Below, one piece after another: positions 26,808 through 35,690 of a DNA stretch of 64,000 nucleotides. The DNA is taken from the NCBI GenBank assembly GCA_963746955.1, contig CAVVDR010000009.1:551630-615629 (forward strand), written 5' to 3'. Numbering within the stretch: the stretch's first letter is position 1; every line of letters starts with the position of its first letter. A model generated the notes under the pieces. It was not told the origin of the DNA, did no database searches, and worked only from the letters and a program-made list of their open reading frames with translations. The position numbers and the translations under genes were made by a program. This stretch comes from DASQBT01 sp963746955 (GTDB lineage Bacteria; Pseudomonadota; Gammaproteobacteria; Burkholderiales; Thiobacillaceae).

Positions 26808-27914
26808 ATGAAAGTCGCTCAATTAACCGCGGCACTGATCGCCGCTACTGTCATGGCCCCGGCATTCGCCAACGGTACGGCTGCTGCCGCCCCGGCCGCC
26901 CCGGCCACCCCGGAATCCACCGCTGCCATGCTGCTGAACCCCGCCACCATGGTGGAACCCATGCAGAACCCCAAGGCCGCGGTCAGCACCATGATCATGC
27001 TGATGGACCCCGCGACCCTCGGCGCCATGATGACCCAGGGCATGAATCCTGCCACCTATACCCAGATGGGCCAGGCCGCGCTGGATCCCCGGACCATGCA
27101 AAAGTACATGCAGTTCATGGACCCCAACATGTACATGAAGTGGATGGCCGCCTCCATGGACCCCAACTTCTACATGGCCATGGCAACCCCCTTCATGAAC
27201 CCCAACACCTACTTGAAGGGGATGATGGCGCCCATGGATCCCCACATGTGGAACGCCGGCTTGCAGATGATGAACCCAGGCATGTACATGAACTGGATGA
27301 CGGCGCCAATGAACCCCGCCAACGTGAATCTGATGATGGCGCCGATGAACCCCGCCCTCTATACCAACTGGGCGAACGCGGCGGTTAGTCCGCAGACCTA
27401 CGGCACCTGGGGCAGCTTCCTGAATCCCAGCACCTACACCAATGCGACTCAGGGCTTTAATCCCTTTGCCTTCATGACCCCTGGTGCGCCCACCGCCGCA
27501 CCCGCAACTCAGGGTTATAACCCCTTCGCATTCATGACCCCTGCTGCTCCTGTCGTAGGAGCCCCACCTCCAGCTATGTTCAACCCCTTCACGATGTATG
27601 GTCAGCCAGGTGTCACTGCTCCTGAAGCCCAGCCTGCTCCTGCAGCCCGTGCCGAGGATCGTGACGCGGACCGTCCACACCCGATGACGTTCGTCAAAGA
27701 CTCGATCATTACGACCAAAATAAAGGCAAAACTGGCCGCGGATCACCCGGGCAGCATGATACACATCAGTGTCGATACCGATAAGGATGGCAACGTGCGG
27801 TTGAGCGGCACGGCCAATAACCAGGAAGAAATAAACGAGGCAGTTGATACGGCACGCAGCACCGAAGGCGTGAAATCGGTCTGGCCTGATCTGACAATCA
27901 AGAACGACCGCTAA
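26808..27914 (+). CDS. Secreted Met/Pro/Asn-rich repeat protein with C-terminal BON domain
   Basis: A 368-residue exported protein. The frame is open upstream, but the ATG at 26808 follows AGGAGAG and starts a clean signal peptide (MKVAQLTAALIAATVMAPAF-ANG). Residues 45-210 form about ten degenerate repeats of 14-20 residues around (M)(D/N)P-x-x-Y/M-x-x-W/M-x-x, such as MDPNMYMKWMAASMDP and MNPGMYMNWMTAPMNP. Two copies of GYNPFAFMTP-like sequence follow. The last 85 residues are a BON domain (FVKDSIITTKIKAKLAAD ... EEINEAVDTA) nearly identical in style to the double-BON protein at 35691. BON domains bind membranes or phospholipids. The Met-rich part could bind copper or scavenge oxidants, which is inference. 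Confidence 0.8.
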   Translation: MKVAQLTAALIAATVMAPAFANGTAAAAPAAPATPESTAAMLLNPATMVEPMQNPKAAVSTMIMLMDPATLGAMMTQGMNPATYTQMGQAALDPRTMQKYMQFMDPNMYMKWMAASMDPNFYMAMATPFMNPNTYLKGMMAPMDPHMWNAGLQMMNPGMYMNWMTAPMNPANVNLMMAPMNPALYTNWANAAVSPQTYGTWGSFLNPSTYTNATQGFNPFAFMTPGAPTAAPATQGYNPFAFMTPAAPVVGAPPPAMFNPFTMYGQPGVTAPEAQPAPAARAEDRDADRPHPMTFVKDSIITTKIKAKLAADHPGSMIHISVDTDKDGNVRLSGTANNQEEINEAVDTARSTEGVKSVWPDLTIKNDR

Positions 27915-27969
27915 GGTCTCGGCGTCGACTCGGACGCCAACTCTCGTGGCACGTTCGCGCGCCACAAGA

Positions 27970-28006
27970 ACAAGGCCAGAGGCAATGTAATCGCTTCTGG
28001 CCTTGT
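27970..28006 (+). terminator. Inverted repeat, possible terminator after the Met-rich gene
   Basis: ACAAGGCCAGA and TCTGGCCTTGT form a perfect 11-bp stem with a 15-base loop, 56 bases after the stop codon. The T-run behind it is weak (CGTTTCT), so termination is plausible but not certain. Confidence 0.5.
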
Positions 28007-28755
28007 CGTTTCTGCCATTCCTGCACGCAACATCTCTGCACCACTCCTGCCGCTGCGCCTGCAGCCCAGCCTGCTCCAACCAAGCAAGCAACACCAACTC
28101 GTTGAGAACGCTTCAAGCGCCAGGGTTGCTTACTGGGAGCGTTATTCTATTCCCTGCCGATATGCGGATTGCGTTAGGTGCAGTGTCGGATTCGTGCCTC
28201 GGGCAGGATTGAAGGCCGGACCAAGCCGGGGTGGGCAACTGCATCAGATCTGTGTCGGGAAACTTTGCTACCGATACTGGGGGAAGTTGCGTGGGGGGCG
28301 TTTGGCTTGGCCAAGCAATATCCTTTAGTCGCCCCAAGGGCGAAATCGAACTGTGTCAATAACTAACTGTACTTCCTGAAGATGATCTCCGTGTCCTGGT
28401 CAGCCCGTTCCAGGGTACGGGGCCTGACTGCTTGGATAAGGAACGGATTTGCCGGGCTGGCTTGACCCGCGTGTCGTACTTGACCGAGGGCCATGCATTT
28501 GAGCACAGAGGTTCCTATGCTTCGTATCTTCAGGGCGAGTTCCCGGCCAAGCCTGGGTTGGGTCGCGGCGCCGCACTGCCGCTGCGGCCCAGGGGCGCGC
28601 GCGGTGTGCCTTTGCCGGCGATAAGCAAAATCCGCGCGTCGTGTGCGCTGGCGTACAGACGCTTGCCATCGGCTGAGTAACATTCCGAGTAGGTGCATGG
28701 CGATGACTGCCGGGATCGACGGTGGTTAGCATGAAGTCTTGCAAAGGATCTGGGG
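28007..28755 (+). other. Stretch without a supportable gene
   Basis: About 750 bases with several short open frames on both strands but none with a ribosome site plus conserved motif. Two small hairpins occur near 28300-28345 (TTGGCTTGGCCAAGC and TCGCCCCAAGGGCGA). Confidence 0.55.
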
Positions 28756-29949
28756 ATGCAACTAGGTTTGCTCAATTTGCCGTGGTGGGGTTATGTGCTG
28801 GTTACGCTGGGCCTGACGCACAACACTATCGCTGCGGTAACGATCTTTCTCCACCGGCACCAGGCCCACCGCGCCCTGGCGCTCCATCCGGTCATCAGCC
28901 ACTGGTTTCGCTTCTGGCTTTGGCTCACCACCGGCATGGTCACCAAACAATGGGTGGCGATACACCGCAAGCACCACGCCACCACCGACACAGCGGAAGA
29001 CCCGCACAGTCCACAGATTTATGGCATTTGGAAAGTGCTATTCGAGGGCGCTGAACTCTATCGGGTCGAGAGCAGAAATGCGGCAACCATCGAGAGATAC
29101 GGCCGCGCCACGCCCGACGACTGGATCGAGCGCAGGTTGTATGCAAAGCACAGCGCGCTCGGCGTGGGCATTATGCTGGCGATCGATCTAGTCCTGTTCG
29201 GCCCGGTTGGGCTGACGATATGGGCGGTGCAGATGCTGTGGATCCCGTTCTTCGCCGCAGGTGTGATCAACGGCATCGGCCACTATTGGGGCTACCGCAA
29301 TTTCGCGCCGTCCGACGCCTCCAGGAATATCGTGCCGTGGGGCCTGCTGATCGGTGGCGAGGAGCTGCACAACAACCATCACGCCTACGTCAGTTCCGCC
29401 AGGTTTTCGAGCAGGTGGTGGGAATTGGACGCCGGCTGGACGTACATCCGCATACTGGAGACGCTCCGCCTGGCGAAGGTGCGGAAGCTCGCGCCGAGAA
29501 TCCATTTCGACACCTCCAAGACACATTGCGACGCAGACACCCTGCAGGCCGTCATTACTCACCGCTATGACGTGCTGGCCAAGTTCAACAGATCCCTTCA
29601 GCAGACTGCCATGGAGGAAATCCGCAGCCTGCGGGGCGACGTGATCCCCGGCTTGAAGGATTCCAGAGTGCTGGATGCGGTCAAACACTGGCTGCAAAGG
29701 GATGCGGGGGCGTTGCCGGAGCAGGAACGTGCAGTCCTAAAGCAGGCTCTGCAATCGAGCACCGTGTTGAGCACCATCTACTCAATGCGGCAGGGTCTCA
29801 CTGCCCTGTGGAGTCGATCCACCGTTTCGACAGAGCAACTGGTAATGCAGCTGGAAGACTGGTGTGGGCGCGCCGAGGAAAGCGGCATTGGCGCGCTGCG
29901 AGAGTTTTCGCGGACACTGCGCCGCTACGATTACTGTCAGGAGAGATGA
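28756..29949 (+). CDS. Membrane fatty-acid (acyl-CoA) desaturase
   Basis: A 397-residue integral membrane di-iron desaturase that introduces a cis double bond into acyl chains, thereby adjusting membrane fluidity. The three His boxes are clear: HRHQAHR near residue 33, HRKHHA near residue 71 and HNNHHA near residue 208. Hydrophobic helices lie around them. The C-terminal 120 residues are soluble and helical. AAAGGATCTGGGG precedes the ATG. A small DUF3309 gene starts 2 bases after the stop. Confidence 0.92.
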   Translation: MQLGLLNLPWWGYVLVTLGLTHNTIAAVTIFLHRHQAHRALALHPVISHWFRFWLWLTTGMVTKQWVAIHRKHHATTDTAEDPHSPQIYGIWKVLFEGAELYRVESRNAATIERYGRATPDDWIERRLYAKHSALGVGIMLAIDLVLFGPVGLTIWAVQMLWIPFFAAGVINGIGHYWGYRNFAPSDASRNIVPWGLLIGGEELHNNHHAYVSSARFSSRWWELDAGWTYIRILETLRLAKVRKLAPRIHFDTSKTHCDADTLQAVITHRYDVLAKFNRSLQQTAMEEIRSLRGDVIPGLKDSRVLDAVKHWLQRDAGALPEQERAVLKQALQSSTVLSTIYSMRQGLTALWSRSTVSTEQLVMQLEDWCGRAEESGIGALREFSRTLRRYDYCQER

Positions 29950-29950
29950 A

Positions 29951-30109
29951 ATGACATTAGGAACAATACTGCTGATCATTGTGGTTCTATTGCTAATCGG
30001 CGCGTTTCCAACCTGGCCCCACAGCCGGGGCTGGGGTTACGGTCCCAGCGGTGGTCTTGGGCTGGTGTTGGTGATCATCCTCGTGCTGTTGCTACTGGGC
30101 AAGATATAG
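29951..30109 (+). CDS. DUF3309 family small membrane protein
   Basis: A 52-residue protein with two hydrophobic helices separated by FPTWPHSRGWGYGPSGGLG, the signature of DUF3309. The start MTLGTILLIIVVLLLIGAF follows the desaturase stop by one base, so the two are co-transcribed. DUF3309 genes often accompany envelope and stress genes; the function is unknown. Confidence 0.88.
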   Translation: MTLGTILLIIVVLLLIGAFPTWPHSRGWGYGPSGGLGLVLVIILVLLLLGKI

Positions 30110-30327
30110 CACGACCAGTCGTGCTGAATCCAGTCCACGATCCAGCGCAGGTGCGTTGGATGACGAACACCGGATGGCAGGTTTTGCGCGAGCGAGGGCA
30201 GGTCCGATCCGATGGTCCTTTTCCTGTGCCGGGTCGCCTGGATAAACCAGCCTGGCAAGGCGCGTCAGGGCGGGAATCCACAAGGCGACAATTGGTGACC
30301 CTCTCCCGATTCAGGGAGTGGCGGATG

Positions 30328-30507
30328 TCAATGGCCGCGCTGCCCAGCTTTATCAACTTCTTCGTCTTCGCGGAAGGGAATTTTCCCATCGTCCTCATAG
30401 CGCTTTCTCGCGCCGGACCGGTAAATCCAGGCCACGGCCGCCAGGAAGAGCGAAGGAATGCCCAGGTAGAGGCCGTATTCAGCGAGCATTTTGACGAATA
30501 AATTCAT
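30328..30507 (-). CDS. Small single-helix membrane protein, CcoQ/FixQ-like
   Basis: A 59-residue protein starting MNLFVKMLAEYGLYLGIPSL, with one membrane helix (about residues 11-29). A basic-acidic tail RKRYEDDGKIPFREDEE follows, resembling the cytoplasmic tail of CcoQ-type cbb3 oxidase subunits. GGAGAAC lies 4-10 bases before the ATG. No other cbb3 oxidase gene is nearby, so its association with an oxidase is doubtful. It may be an orphan small membrane protein. Confidence 0.6.
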   Translation of the reverse strand: MNLFVKMLAEYGLYLGIPSLFLAAVAWIYRSGARKRYEDDGKIPFREDEEVDKAGQRGH

Positions 30508-30861
30508 GGCGTTCTCCTATTATTCTGTCGGGTGACTTCAGCGCTGTTCTTGTCCAGAACTCGGCCGCGGCAAGGAAACCTTCAGCTTTCTTGGCACACA
30601 GACTGTGCCGGCGCTCATCTTTAAGACTTCTTGCCTTGGTTCCATACAAGATGCCAGCGGGGCACGCCTGGTGCTGTGCTACATCGCACATAGAAGAATG
30701 CCGGCCTGCGTGCGTTGGCGAACAGAATAGTGGTCGTTGCCGGGTCCATCATGTCTTACTGCCCGCATCGTTCCAGCGGTTTCGCTGTGTCGTGTGCAGG
30801 CACCGATTGGATCGAAGCCTGCGCATGCCTGGCAAGGCCGTATCGAATGGAAGGACAGGCG
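30508..30861 (+). other. Intergenic region with operator
   Basis: No gene is supported. The palindrome copy at 30675-30690 lies midway between the divergent starts at 30507 (minus) and 30862 (plus) and could serve either. Confidence 0.55.
30675..30690 (-). promoter_or_regulatory. Palindromic operator, copy 3
   Basis: TGTGCTACATCGCACA reads on the minus strand as TGTGCGATGTAGCACA, flanked by CTA and GCA as in the other copies. Confidence 0.6.
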
Positions 30862-31254
30862 ATGATCACTGAAATGGCAATTGCGTGGCTACTCGTATTC
30901 TCGGTGGCGCCGCCTCCGGCCACAGCACACAAAGACATGGGGCGCGTACTCCCGGATCATCAGGCGAAACGAGTGCAAGTTGCGCCCCTGTCTCGGCAGC
31001 ACAGCGCACGGTTGGCGCCGCGGGAAAGAAAGCCGCCAGCGCAGAAGCCAAGCGAGCATACCCAGCCGGGCATGACTTGGTATCGGCAGCCTCAAAGCAG
31101 ATCGCGCAACCCGCAAGCTGGGCCGCAGGGGGGCGGGTTGACGCCGGAATTGCCATTGGAACAGGGGTGCGGCGAGGACAATGTTCACGACAAGTCTGAC
31201 TACGGTGGCCGGAACTACAATAACGCGACGGCCCGGAAGCTCGTCAAAACCTAA
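30862..31254 (+). CDS. Hypothetical exported protein
   Basis: A 130-residue frame starting MITEMAIAWLLVFSVAPPPA, with AAGGA six bases before the ATG. The N-terminal 25 residues look like a signal peptide ending near ATAHK. The rest is Pro/Gln/Arg-rich and low in complexity (PPAQKPSEHTQPGMTWYRQP). No family is recognised. It may be a genuine small secreted protein or a chance frame. Confidence 0.4.
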   Translation: MITEMAIAWLLVFSVAPPPATAHKDMGRVLPDHQAKRVQVAPLSRQHSARLAPRERKPPAQKPSEHTQPGMTWYRQPQSRSRNPQAGPQGGGLTPELPLEQGCGEDNVHDKSDYGGRNYNNATARKLVKT

Positions 31255-31291
31255 GTTCGTGTCAAGAGAGAACGCATGGAGGAGGAAAGCG

Positions 31292-31738
31292 ATGACACTC
31301 GACCCCACAATTACGACCATCGCGCACGTCATTCGGCTCGCGATCGCGCCGGTCTTCCTGCTCACCGGCACCGGATCGGTGCTCGCGGTCATGGCGAACC
31401 GGCTCGGTCGCATCATTGATCGCGCCCGCTTCGTCGAGAGGATCTGGAGCAAGCTGGAAGATGCGGCAAGCGCGGACGCCGGGCTCGAATTCTTCAACCT
31501 TTTTCATCGCGCCAAATTCACCAGTTGGGTGATCAACCTTTGCACCTTCGCGGCGCCGGTGGTGTGTGCCCTGATCGCCGCGTTGTTCATCGATGCGCTC
31601 CTGGGGACCAACCTGCGCTGGCTGGTGGGCACGCTCATCATCCTCGCGATGCTGGCGCTGAGCAGCGGCATCGTCTGCTTGCGCGAGGTGCACGTTGCCA
31701 CCCACACGCTACGTATCGGGCCGCCATGCCGGATGTAG
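31292..31738 (+). CDS. DUF2721 family membrane protein
   Basis: A 148-residue inner-membrane protein with three helices. The N-terminus TIAHVIRLAIAPVFLLTGTG and the following LAVMANRLGRIIDRAR stretch are diagnostic for DUF2721. GGAGGAAAGC precedes the chosen ATG; the frame is open upstream but without conservation. The function is unknown. Confidence 0.88.
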   Translation: MTLDPTITTIAHVIRLAIAPVFLLTGTGSVLAVMANRLGRIIDRARFVERIWSKLEDAASADAGLEFFNLFHRAKFTSWVINLCTFAAPVVCALIAALFIDALLGTNLRWLVGTLIILAMLALSSGIVCLREVHVATHTLRIGPPCRM

Positions 31739-31774
31739 TCGCGGGGAACAGTCCGGCGCCAACCCGGAATATCG

Positions 31775-32638
31775 CTACTGATAGTTGACGCTCACGTGAA
31801 CGCTAACGCGCGGTGCCGGGGGCTGTCCCGCTGGTCCCACGAAGCTTCCCGCCACTGGCGGCACGGCTTGGGGATGGCGGGCGACTGCGACGGGAATATG
31901 CCGATTGTCGGTGAGTTCGCCGCTGGTCGGGTCGAAACCCTTCCAACCGGGACCGGGCAGATAGACCTCCGCCCAGGCGTGGGTCGTGGCATCGCCGTTC
32001 GATGATGCCGAAATGTCCAGGTATCCGCTGACGAAGCGGCAAGCCAGTCCCAGGTGGCGGCAGGCTTCCATGAACAGGGCGGCAAAGTCGCGACACGAGC
32101 CGCTGCGGCTGGCCAGGGTCAACGCCGGTGACTGCACGCCTGGCGCCTCGCGCGCCTGGTAGGTGGACCGGCTGGCAATGTCGCGGTTCATGCGGTCGAG
32201 CAGCACGAAGGTCTCGATTGGCCCCTTCAGACACCCCAGGCTGGTCAGCCATTGGTTGACCACGAGCCGGTCCTGATCGTAAACGCTCTGGCGGAAGGCC
32301 GCGAGATCGGGCTGTTCCTCCTGCGCATAATCGAACGGATAGGTGACTGCGCTATCCGCCACGAGAAAATCCAGCGGTGCGTCCTCATACTTCTCGACCG
32401 ATACATCGCTGGCTATACGCAAGCTGTTCGACGCTGCCAGAAAGCTGACTGTGGCAACGGAATTGTCGAGGGCGTCGCGATGCCATCGGATAGTGTGTTC
32501 GGGATCAATGGCAAGCGTCGACGACTCGATCCGCAGCGTATGGCTTTCGCGCGGACGAAGCAGGAGCCGGTGCGGCTGCAGCGTTACCGGCGTGGAGAAA
32601 AGGTACTCGGTCACGTGGGAGATATTGAGGCGTCGCAT
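31775..32638 (-). CDS. Transglutaminase-like cysteine protease-fold protein
   Basis: A 287-residue protein with an N-terminal beta domain (MRRLNISHVTEYLFSTPVTL) and a transglutaminase-like core. The catalytic triad is visible: Cys in SRSGSCRDFA, His in ATTHAWAEVYLPG and Asp in GFDPTSGE. Such bacterial proteins may cleave or crosslink peptides. The frame extends 32 codons upstream but the family N-terminus starts here. It lies 16 bases after the hemolysin III gene on the same strand. Confidence 0.88.
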   Translation of the reverse strand: MRRLNISHVTEYLFSTPVTLQPHRLLLRPRESHTLRIESSTLAIDPEHTIRWHRDALDNSVATVSFLAASNSLRIASDVSVEKYEDAPLDFLVADSAVTYPFDYAQEEQPDLAAFRQSVYDQDRLVVNQWLTSLGCLKGPIETFVLLDRMNRDIASRSTYQAREAPGVQSPALTLASRSGSCRDFAALFMEACRHLGLACRFVSGYLDISASSNGDATTHAWAEVYLPGPGWKGFDPTSGELTDNRHIPVAVARHPQAVPPVAGSFVGPAGQPPAPRVSVHVSVNYQ

Positions 32639-32654
32639 GGTTCTTCGACTGCGC

Positions 32655-33326
32655 CTAGGCGGAATACCAGACCACGGCGATGTAGTGACAGGTTGTGCCG
32701 ACCATGACGAAAAGATGCCAGATGAGATGGCCATACTTCAGGCGAGCGTCTGTCAGGTAGAAAACGACGCCGACCGTGTAGGCGAGGCCTCCTGCAACCA
32801 GCCAGGCCACGCCGGCGGCGGAAACACGTTCCAGAAAGGGAACGGCCGCGATGACCACCAGCCAGCCCATCGCCAGATAGAGGCCGGTCAAAAGAAACGG
32901 ATGGGATAGCTTGTCGAACGCCTTGAGCATTATTCCAATCGCGGCAATCCCCCAGATCAGGCCGAACAACTTCCATCCCCACGTGCCATGCAGGGCACCG
33001 AGCGCGAAGGGCATATAGCTTCCGGCAATGAACAGGTAGATTGCGCTGTGATCGCACTTCTCGCACAGGCGCTTGGCGCGGCCCCGGGGAAGTCCGTGGT
33101 AGAGGGTCGAACTGAGGCATAACGTCACCATGGTGAAAGCATAGACGCTGACGCCGAGATTTTGCACCTATCCCTGGCGCATCGTGGTGACCAGGAGAAC
33201 AGGCGTGAAGGCCAGTGCCCGCAGCAGGCCGATACCATGACTGAGGCTGTTGGCGGTCTCTTCTGTCACTAATTGAGGGCGATCTCGCTGGTCGATACCC
33301 TTCGGGACCACGGAGCCATGAATCAT
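32655..33326 (-). pseudogene. Hemolysin III (YqfA/HlyIII) family protein with in-frame amber codon
   Basis: The frame encodes a seven-helix HlyIII/PAQR-type membrane protein: EETANSLSHGIGLL at the N-terminus, LYHGLPRGRAKRLCEKCDHS with the metal-binding residues, and HLIWHLFVMVGTTCHYIAV at the C-terminus. A TAG at 33168-33170 interrupts the first extracellular loop (TTMRQG-stop-VQNLGVSVYAF) without a frame change. A GTG directly after it could restart translation, but without the first helix. The length over the stop (223 codons) is normal, so it is a recent nonsense mutation. Confidence 0.85.
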
Positions 33327-33671
33327 TCGAATCTCTTCGCTCGTGACAGATTGCGCTGCGGTGTAAACCCGGGCCCTGAAACCGTGGGCCTTGGCGAACC
33401 TCGGACAGGCGCACCCGATACTGACCCGCTTGATGCTGCGCGCGTATCGCCACAGTGCAGATGCGCACGCACGTCGGCTAACAACTGCAGCATATGGACA
33501 ACTGCGTTCGCAGTCTGTCTGCTGCCCCGCCTGTTGCTCCGTCAAACCGGGACATTAATTCTTGAATCGAGTCACTTCAAGTATTTAATTGCTGCACATC
33601 TGGTTGTTCACTTGGTCGTGGCTGATAGTTAGGAGATCCCTCATGACCCCCCGCCCGTCACCCCCCCCAAG
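33327..33671 (+). other. Divergent promoter region hlyIII / Crp-type regulator
   Basis: 345 bases without a gene. Near its end AGGAGA (33631-33636) and ATG (33643) form the best translation start of the area. They are separated from the regulator frame by a C8 tract (33661-33668) and are out of frame by one base. Confidence 0.55.
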
Positions 33672-34388
33672 ATGCGGGCTCATGATCCCCGTCAGAACCA
33701 CCTTCTTGCCGCGCTGCCTGCGGACGAGTACGAGCGCATCCTGCCCAATCTGGAACTGGTCCCGATGCCGCTTGCCGAGGCGCTTTACGAGGCCGGCAGT
33801 CAGATGCGCCACGTCTATTTCCCCACCACCTCCATCGTTTCCCTGCTCTACGTCATGGTGGATGGCGCTTCGGCCGAAATCGCCATCGTCGGCAACGAAG
33901 GAGTCGTCGGTGTCTCCCTGTTCATGGGCGGCGAAACCACGACCAGCCGGGCGGTCGTGCAAAGCGCCGGTCACGGCTATCGGCTGAAAGGGCCTCTGCT
34001 GAAGGACGAGTTCTTCCACGCCGGTCCGATGCAGCGCCTGCTGCTGCGCTACACCCAGGCGTTGCTCACCCAGATGGCGCAGACGGCGGTATGCAACCGC
34101 CATCACTCTCTGGACCAGCAGCTATGCCGCTGGCTGCTGCTGAGCCTGGACCGCTTGCGCTCGAACGAGTTGGTCATGACGCAGGAACTGATCGCCAACA
34201 TGCTTGGCGTGCGCCGCGAGGGCGTCACGGAGGCCGCCGGCAATTTGCAGAAAGCCGGCCTGATCAAATACAGCCGAGGCAAGATCACGGTCGTGGACCG
34301 CCCTGCACTGGAGGCGCGCGTCTGCGAGTGCTATCAGGTGGTCAAGACGGAGTTCGATCGCCTTCTCCCGGAGGCAGTCATTCCGTAA
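33672..34388 (+). CDS. Crp/Fnr-family regulator, subtype I (copy 1)
   Basis: A 238-residue transcription factor with an N-terminal cyclic-nucleotide-binding-type beta barrel and a C-terminal winged helix. HVYFPTTSIVSLLYVM, then ASAEIAIVGNEGVVGVSLFM, form the barrel. NELVMTQELIANMLGVRREG and VTEAAGNLQKAGLIKYSRGK form the HTH_Crp domain. No Fnr-type N-terminal Cys cluster is seen, so it is not an iron-sulphur oxygen sensor. An alternative start at 33643 with a far better ribosome site would need one more C in the C8 tract. It is paralogous to the gene at 39887-40678. Confidence 0.88.
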   Translation: MRAHDPRQNHLLAALPADEYERILPNLELVPMPLAEALYEAGSQMRHVYFPTTSIVSLLYVMVDGASAEIAIVGNEGVVGVSLFMGGETTTSRAVVQSAGHGYRLKGPLLKDEFFHAGPMQRLLLRYTQALLTQMAQTAVCNRHHSLDQQLCRWLLLSLDRLRSNELVMTQELIANMLGVRREGVTEAAGNLQKAGLIKYSRGKITVVDRPALEARVCECYQVVKTEFDRLLPEAVIP

Positions 34389-34613
34389 TCCGGCTGCTCG
34401 GTTGCCGTCGTGGTCGACCCCTTGGCTGCGTATCTCACCGCGTGGCTTGCGGGTTATGTGCGTTACCGTCCAGACAACCTCCAGGCGTTGCTCCATGCTT
34501 TTTCATGTCCACCCGAGGAAGCTTTCGTCCCTGGGGAGCAGCCGACATGGAGATTGCATCGCCACCTCTCCCTGTGCCGCTTGCCGGATTTCCCCAACGC
34601 CAGGAGAGTCCAC

Positions 34614-35320
34614 GTGCCGCACACCAAATCTGCCCCTTCCTCCAATCGTCTGCTTGCAGCCTTGCCGCTTAAAGACCGTCGGCGTCTTCTCGCGGGCTGC
34701 AAACCGGTCGAACTGGTGTTTGCCGCGGTCCTTGCCGAGCCTGGCGAACATGTTCGCTACGTGTATTTTCCTACCGACAGCTTCATTTCCCTGGTCACGC
34801 CGGTCGATGGCTGCGCCAGCCTGGAAGTGGGTCTGGTCGGCGATGAAGGCATGCTTGGGGTCTCCCTGATCCTCGGGGTGGATGTGTCGCCGCTGCACGC
34901 CCTGGTGCAGGGTGCCGGCCCGGCGCGCGCATGGGCGCTGCGCAGTTTCGCCGCGAACTCCAGGTGAGTCCGGCACTGCAGCGCGTGCTGAAGCGCTACC
35001 TCTACGTCGTGATGGGCCAACTGGCGCAAACGGGCGCCTGCACCCGCTTCCATGTGGTGGAGGCACGTCTCGCCCGTTGGCTTCTGATGACACAGGACCG
35101 GGCACATGCGGACGAATTTCATATTACCCATGAATTCCTGGCCTACATGCTGGGCGTGCGTCGCGTCGGCGTCACCAAAGCCGCCACTGCCCTGCAAAAG
35201 CGGAAATTGATCAGCTACAGCCGCGGGAATATATCGGTTCTCGACCGCGGAGGCCTGGAAGCCGCTTCGTGCGGGTGCTATGAGGCCGACAAAGCAGCCT
35301 ACGCCCGCATGATGGGGTAG
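34614..35320 (+). pseudogene. Crp/Fnr-family regulator, subtype II (copy 1), frameshifted
   Basis: The GTG at 34614 follows AGGAGAGTC. The frame encodes NRLLAALPLKDRRRLLAGC, HVRYVYFPTDSFISLVTP and VGDEGMLGVSLILGVDVSPL. It then loses one base near 34927 (in GCGCGCGC) and continues in another frame with FRRELQVSPALQRVLKRYL and the HTH part HITHEFLAYMLGVRRVGVTK. The intact paralogue at 38128-38883 shows the expected joint. As written only the N-terminal sensor half is made. Confidence 0.85.
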
Positions 35321-35359
35321 GGCGGCGCGCCTCGCCGATGAATTTCTTCCGGGTTTCAT

Positions 35360-35596
35360 CTAGCTGCGCCTTCCTCGTCTAGCAGACTCCCCGGCAACTT
35401 GAGTCGTTCCTTCTGAGCGGCCAGCGGTTTCCACCCACCGGCCCTCCCGCAACAAGTCCACTTGGTCGCGCAGCAATATGATTTCGAGTTCGGCCTTCAG
35501 GTTGACTTCATGATCGTGGCGCATTCGGCACGAACTCGGGCTGTCCGCGGCGTTGTAGTACCCGGTGCAGCGCTCCAGCCGTGCGGAGGGGCGTGT
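35360..35596 (-). pseudogene. C-terminal remnant of a DUF1003 membrane protein
   Basis: On the minus strand the frame reads RMRHDHEVNLKAELEIILLR followed by DQVDLLREGRWVE. This matches the soluble end of DUF1003 proteins (HDYEVNLKAELEI ... LHEKLDELRE). The membrane-spanning part is absent and the frame begins after a stop, so it is a truncated fragment. Confidence 0.65.
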
Positions 35597-35612
35597 CTAG
35601 GCGGACGCTCTA

Positions 35613-35628
35613 TGTGTGATAGCGCACA
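35613..35628 (+). promoter_or_regulatory. Palindromic operator, copy 4
   Basis: TGTGTGATAGCGCACA, flanked by CTA and GAG, lies 63 bases before the double-BON gene. It is one of the best matches to the consensus. Confidence 0.65.
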
Positions 35629-35690
35629 GAGATTTCCCTGAAATAACCGGATCATGTTCGCCTTCCCATTCATTAAACAAAGGACAGACT

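Noticed and set aside
26941..27420. Regular short repeats that could suggest a CRISPR array.
   Set aside because: The repeats are degenerate, in frame and code for Met/Asn/Pro units; there are no constant repeats with unique spacers and no cas genes.
26823..28097. A 424-codon open frame on the minus strand over the Met-rich gene.
   Set aside because: It is a mirror of the repetitive ATG/CAT-rich coding sequence, has His/Gly low complexity, no ribosome site and no motif.
28530..28700. A minus-strand stretch reading DGKRLYASAHDARILLIAG that might be a protein fossil.
   Set aside because: Too short and without a second supporting motif; I could not assign it to a family with any confidence.
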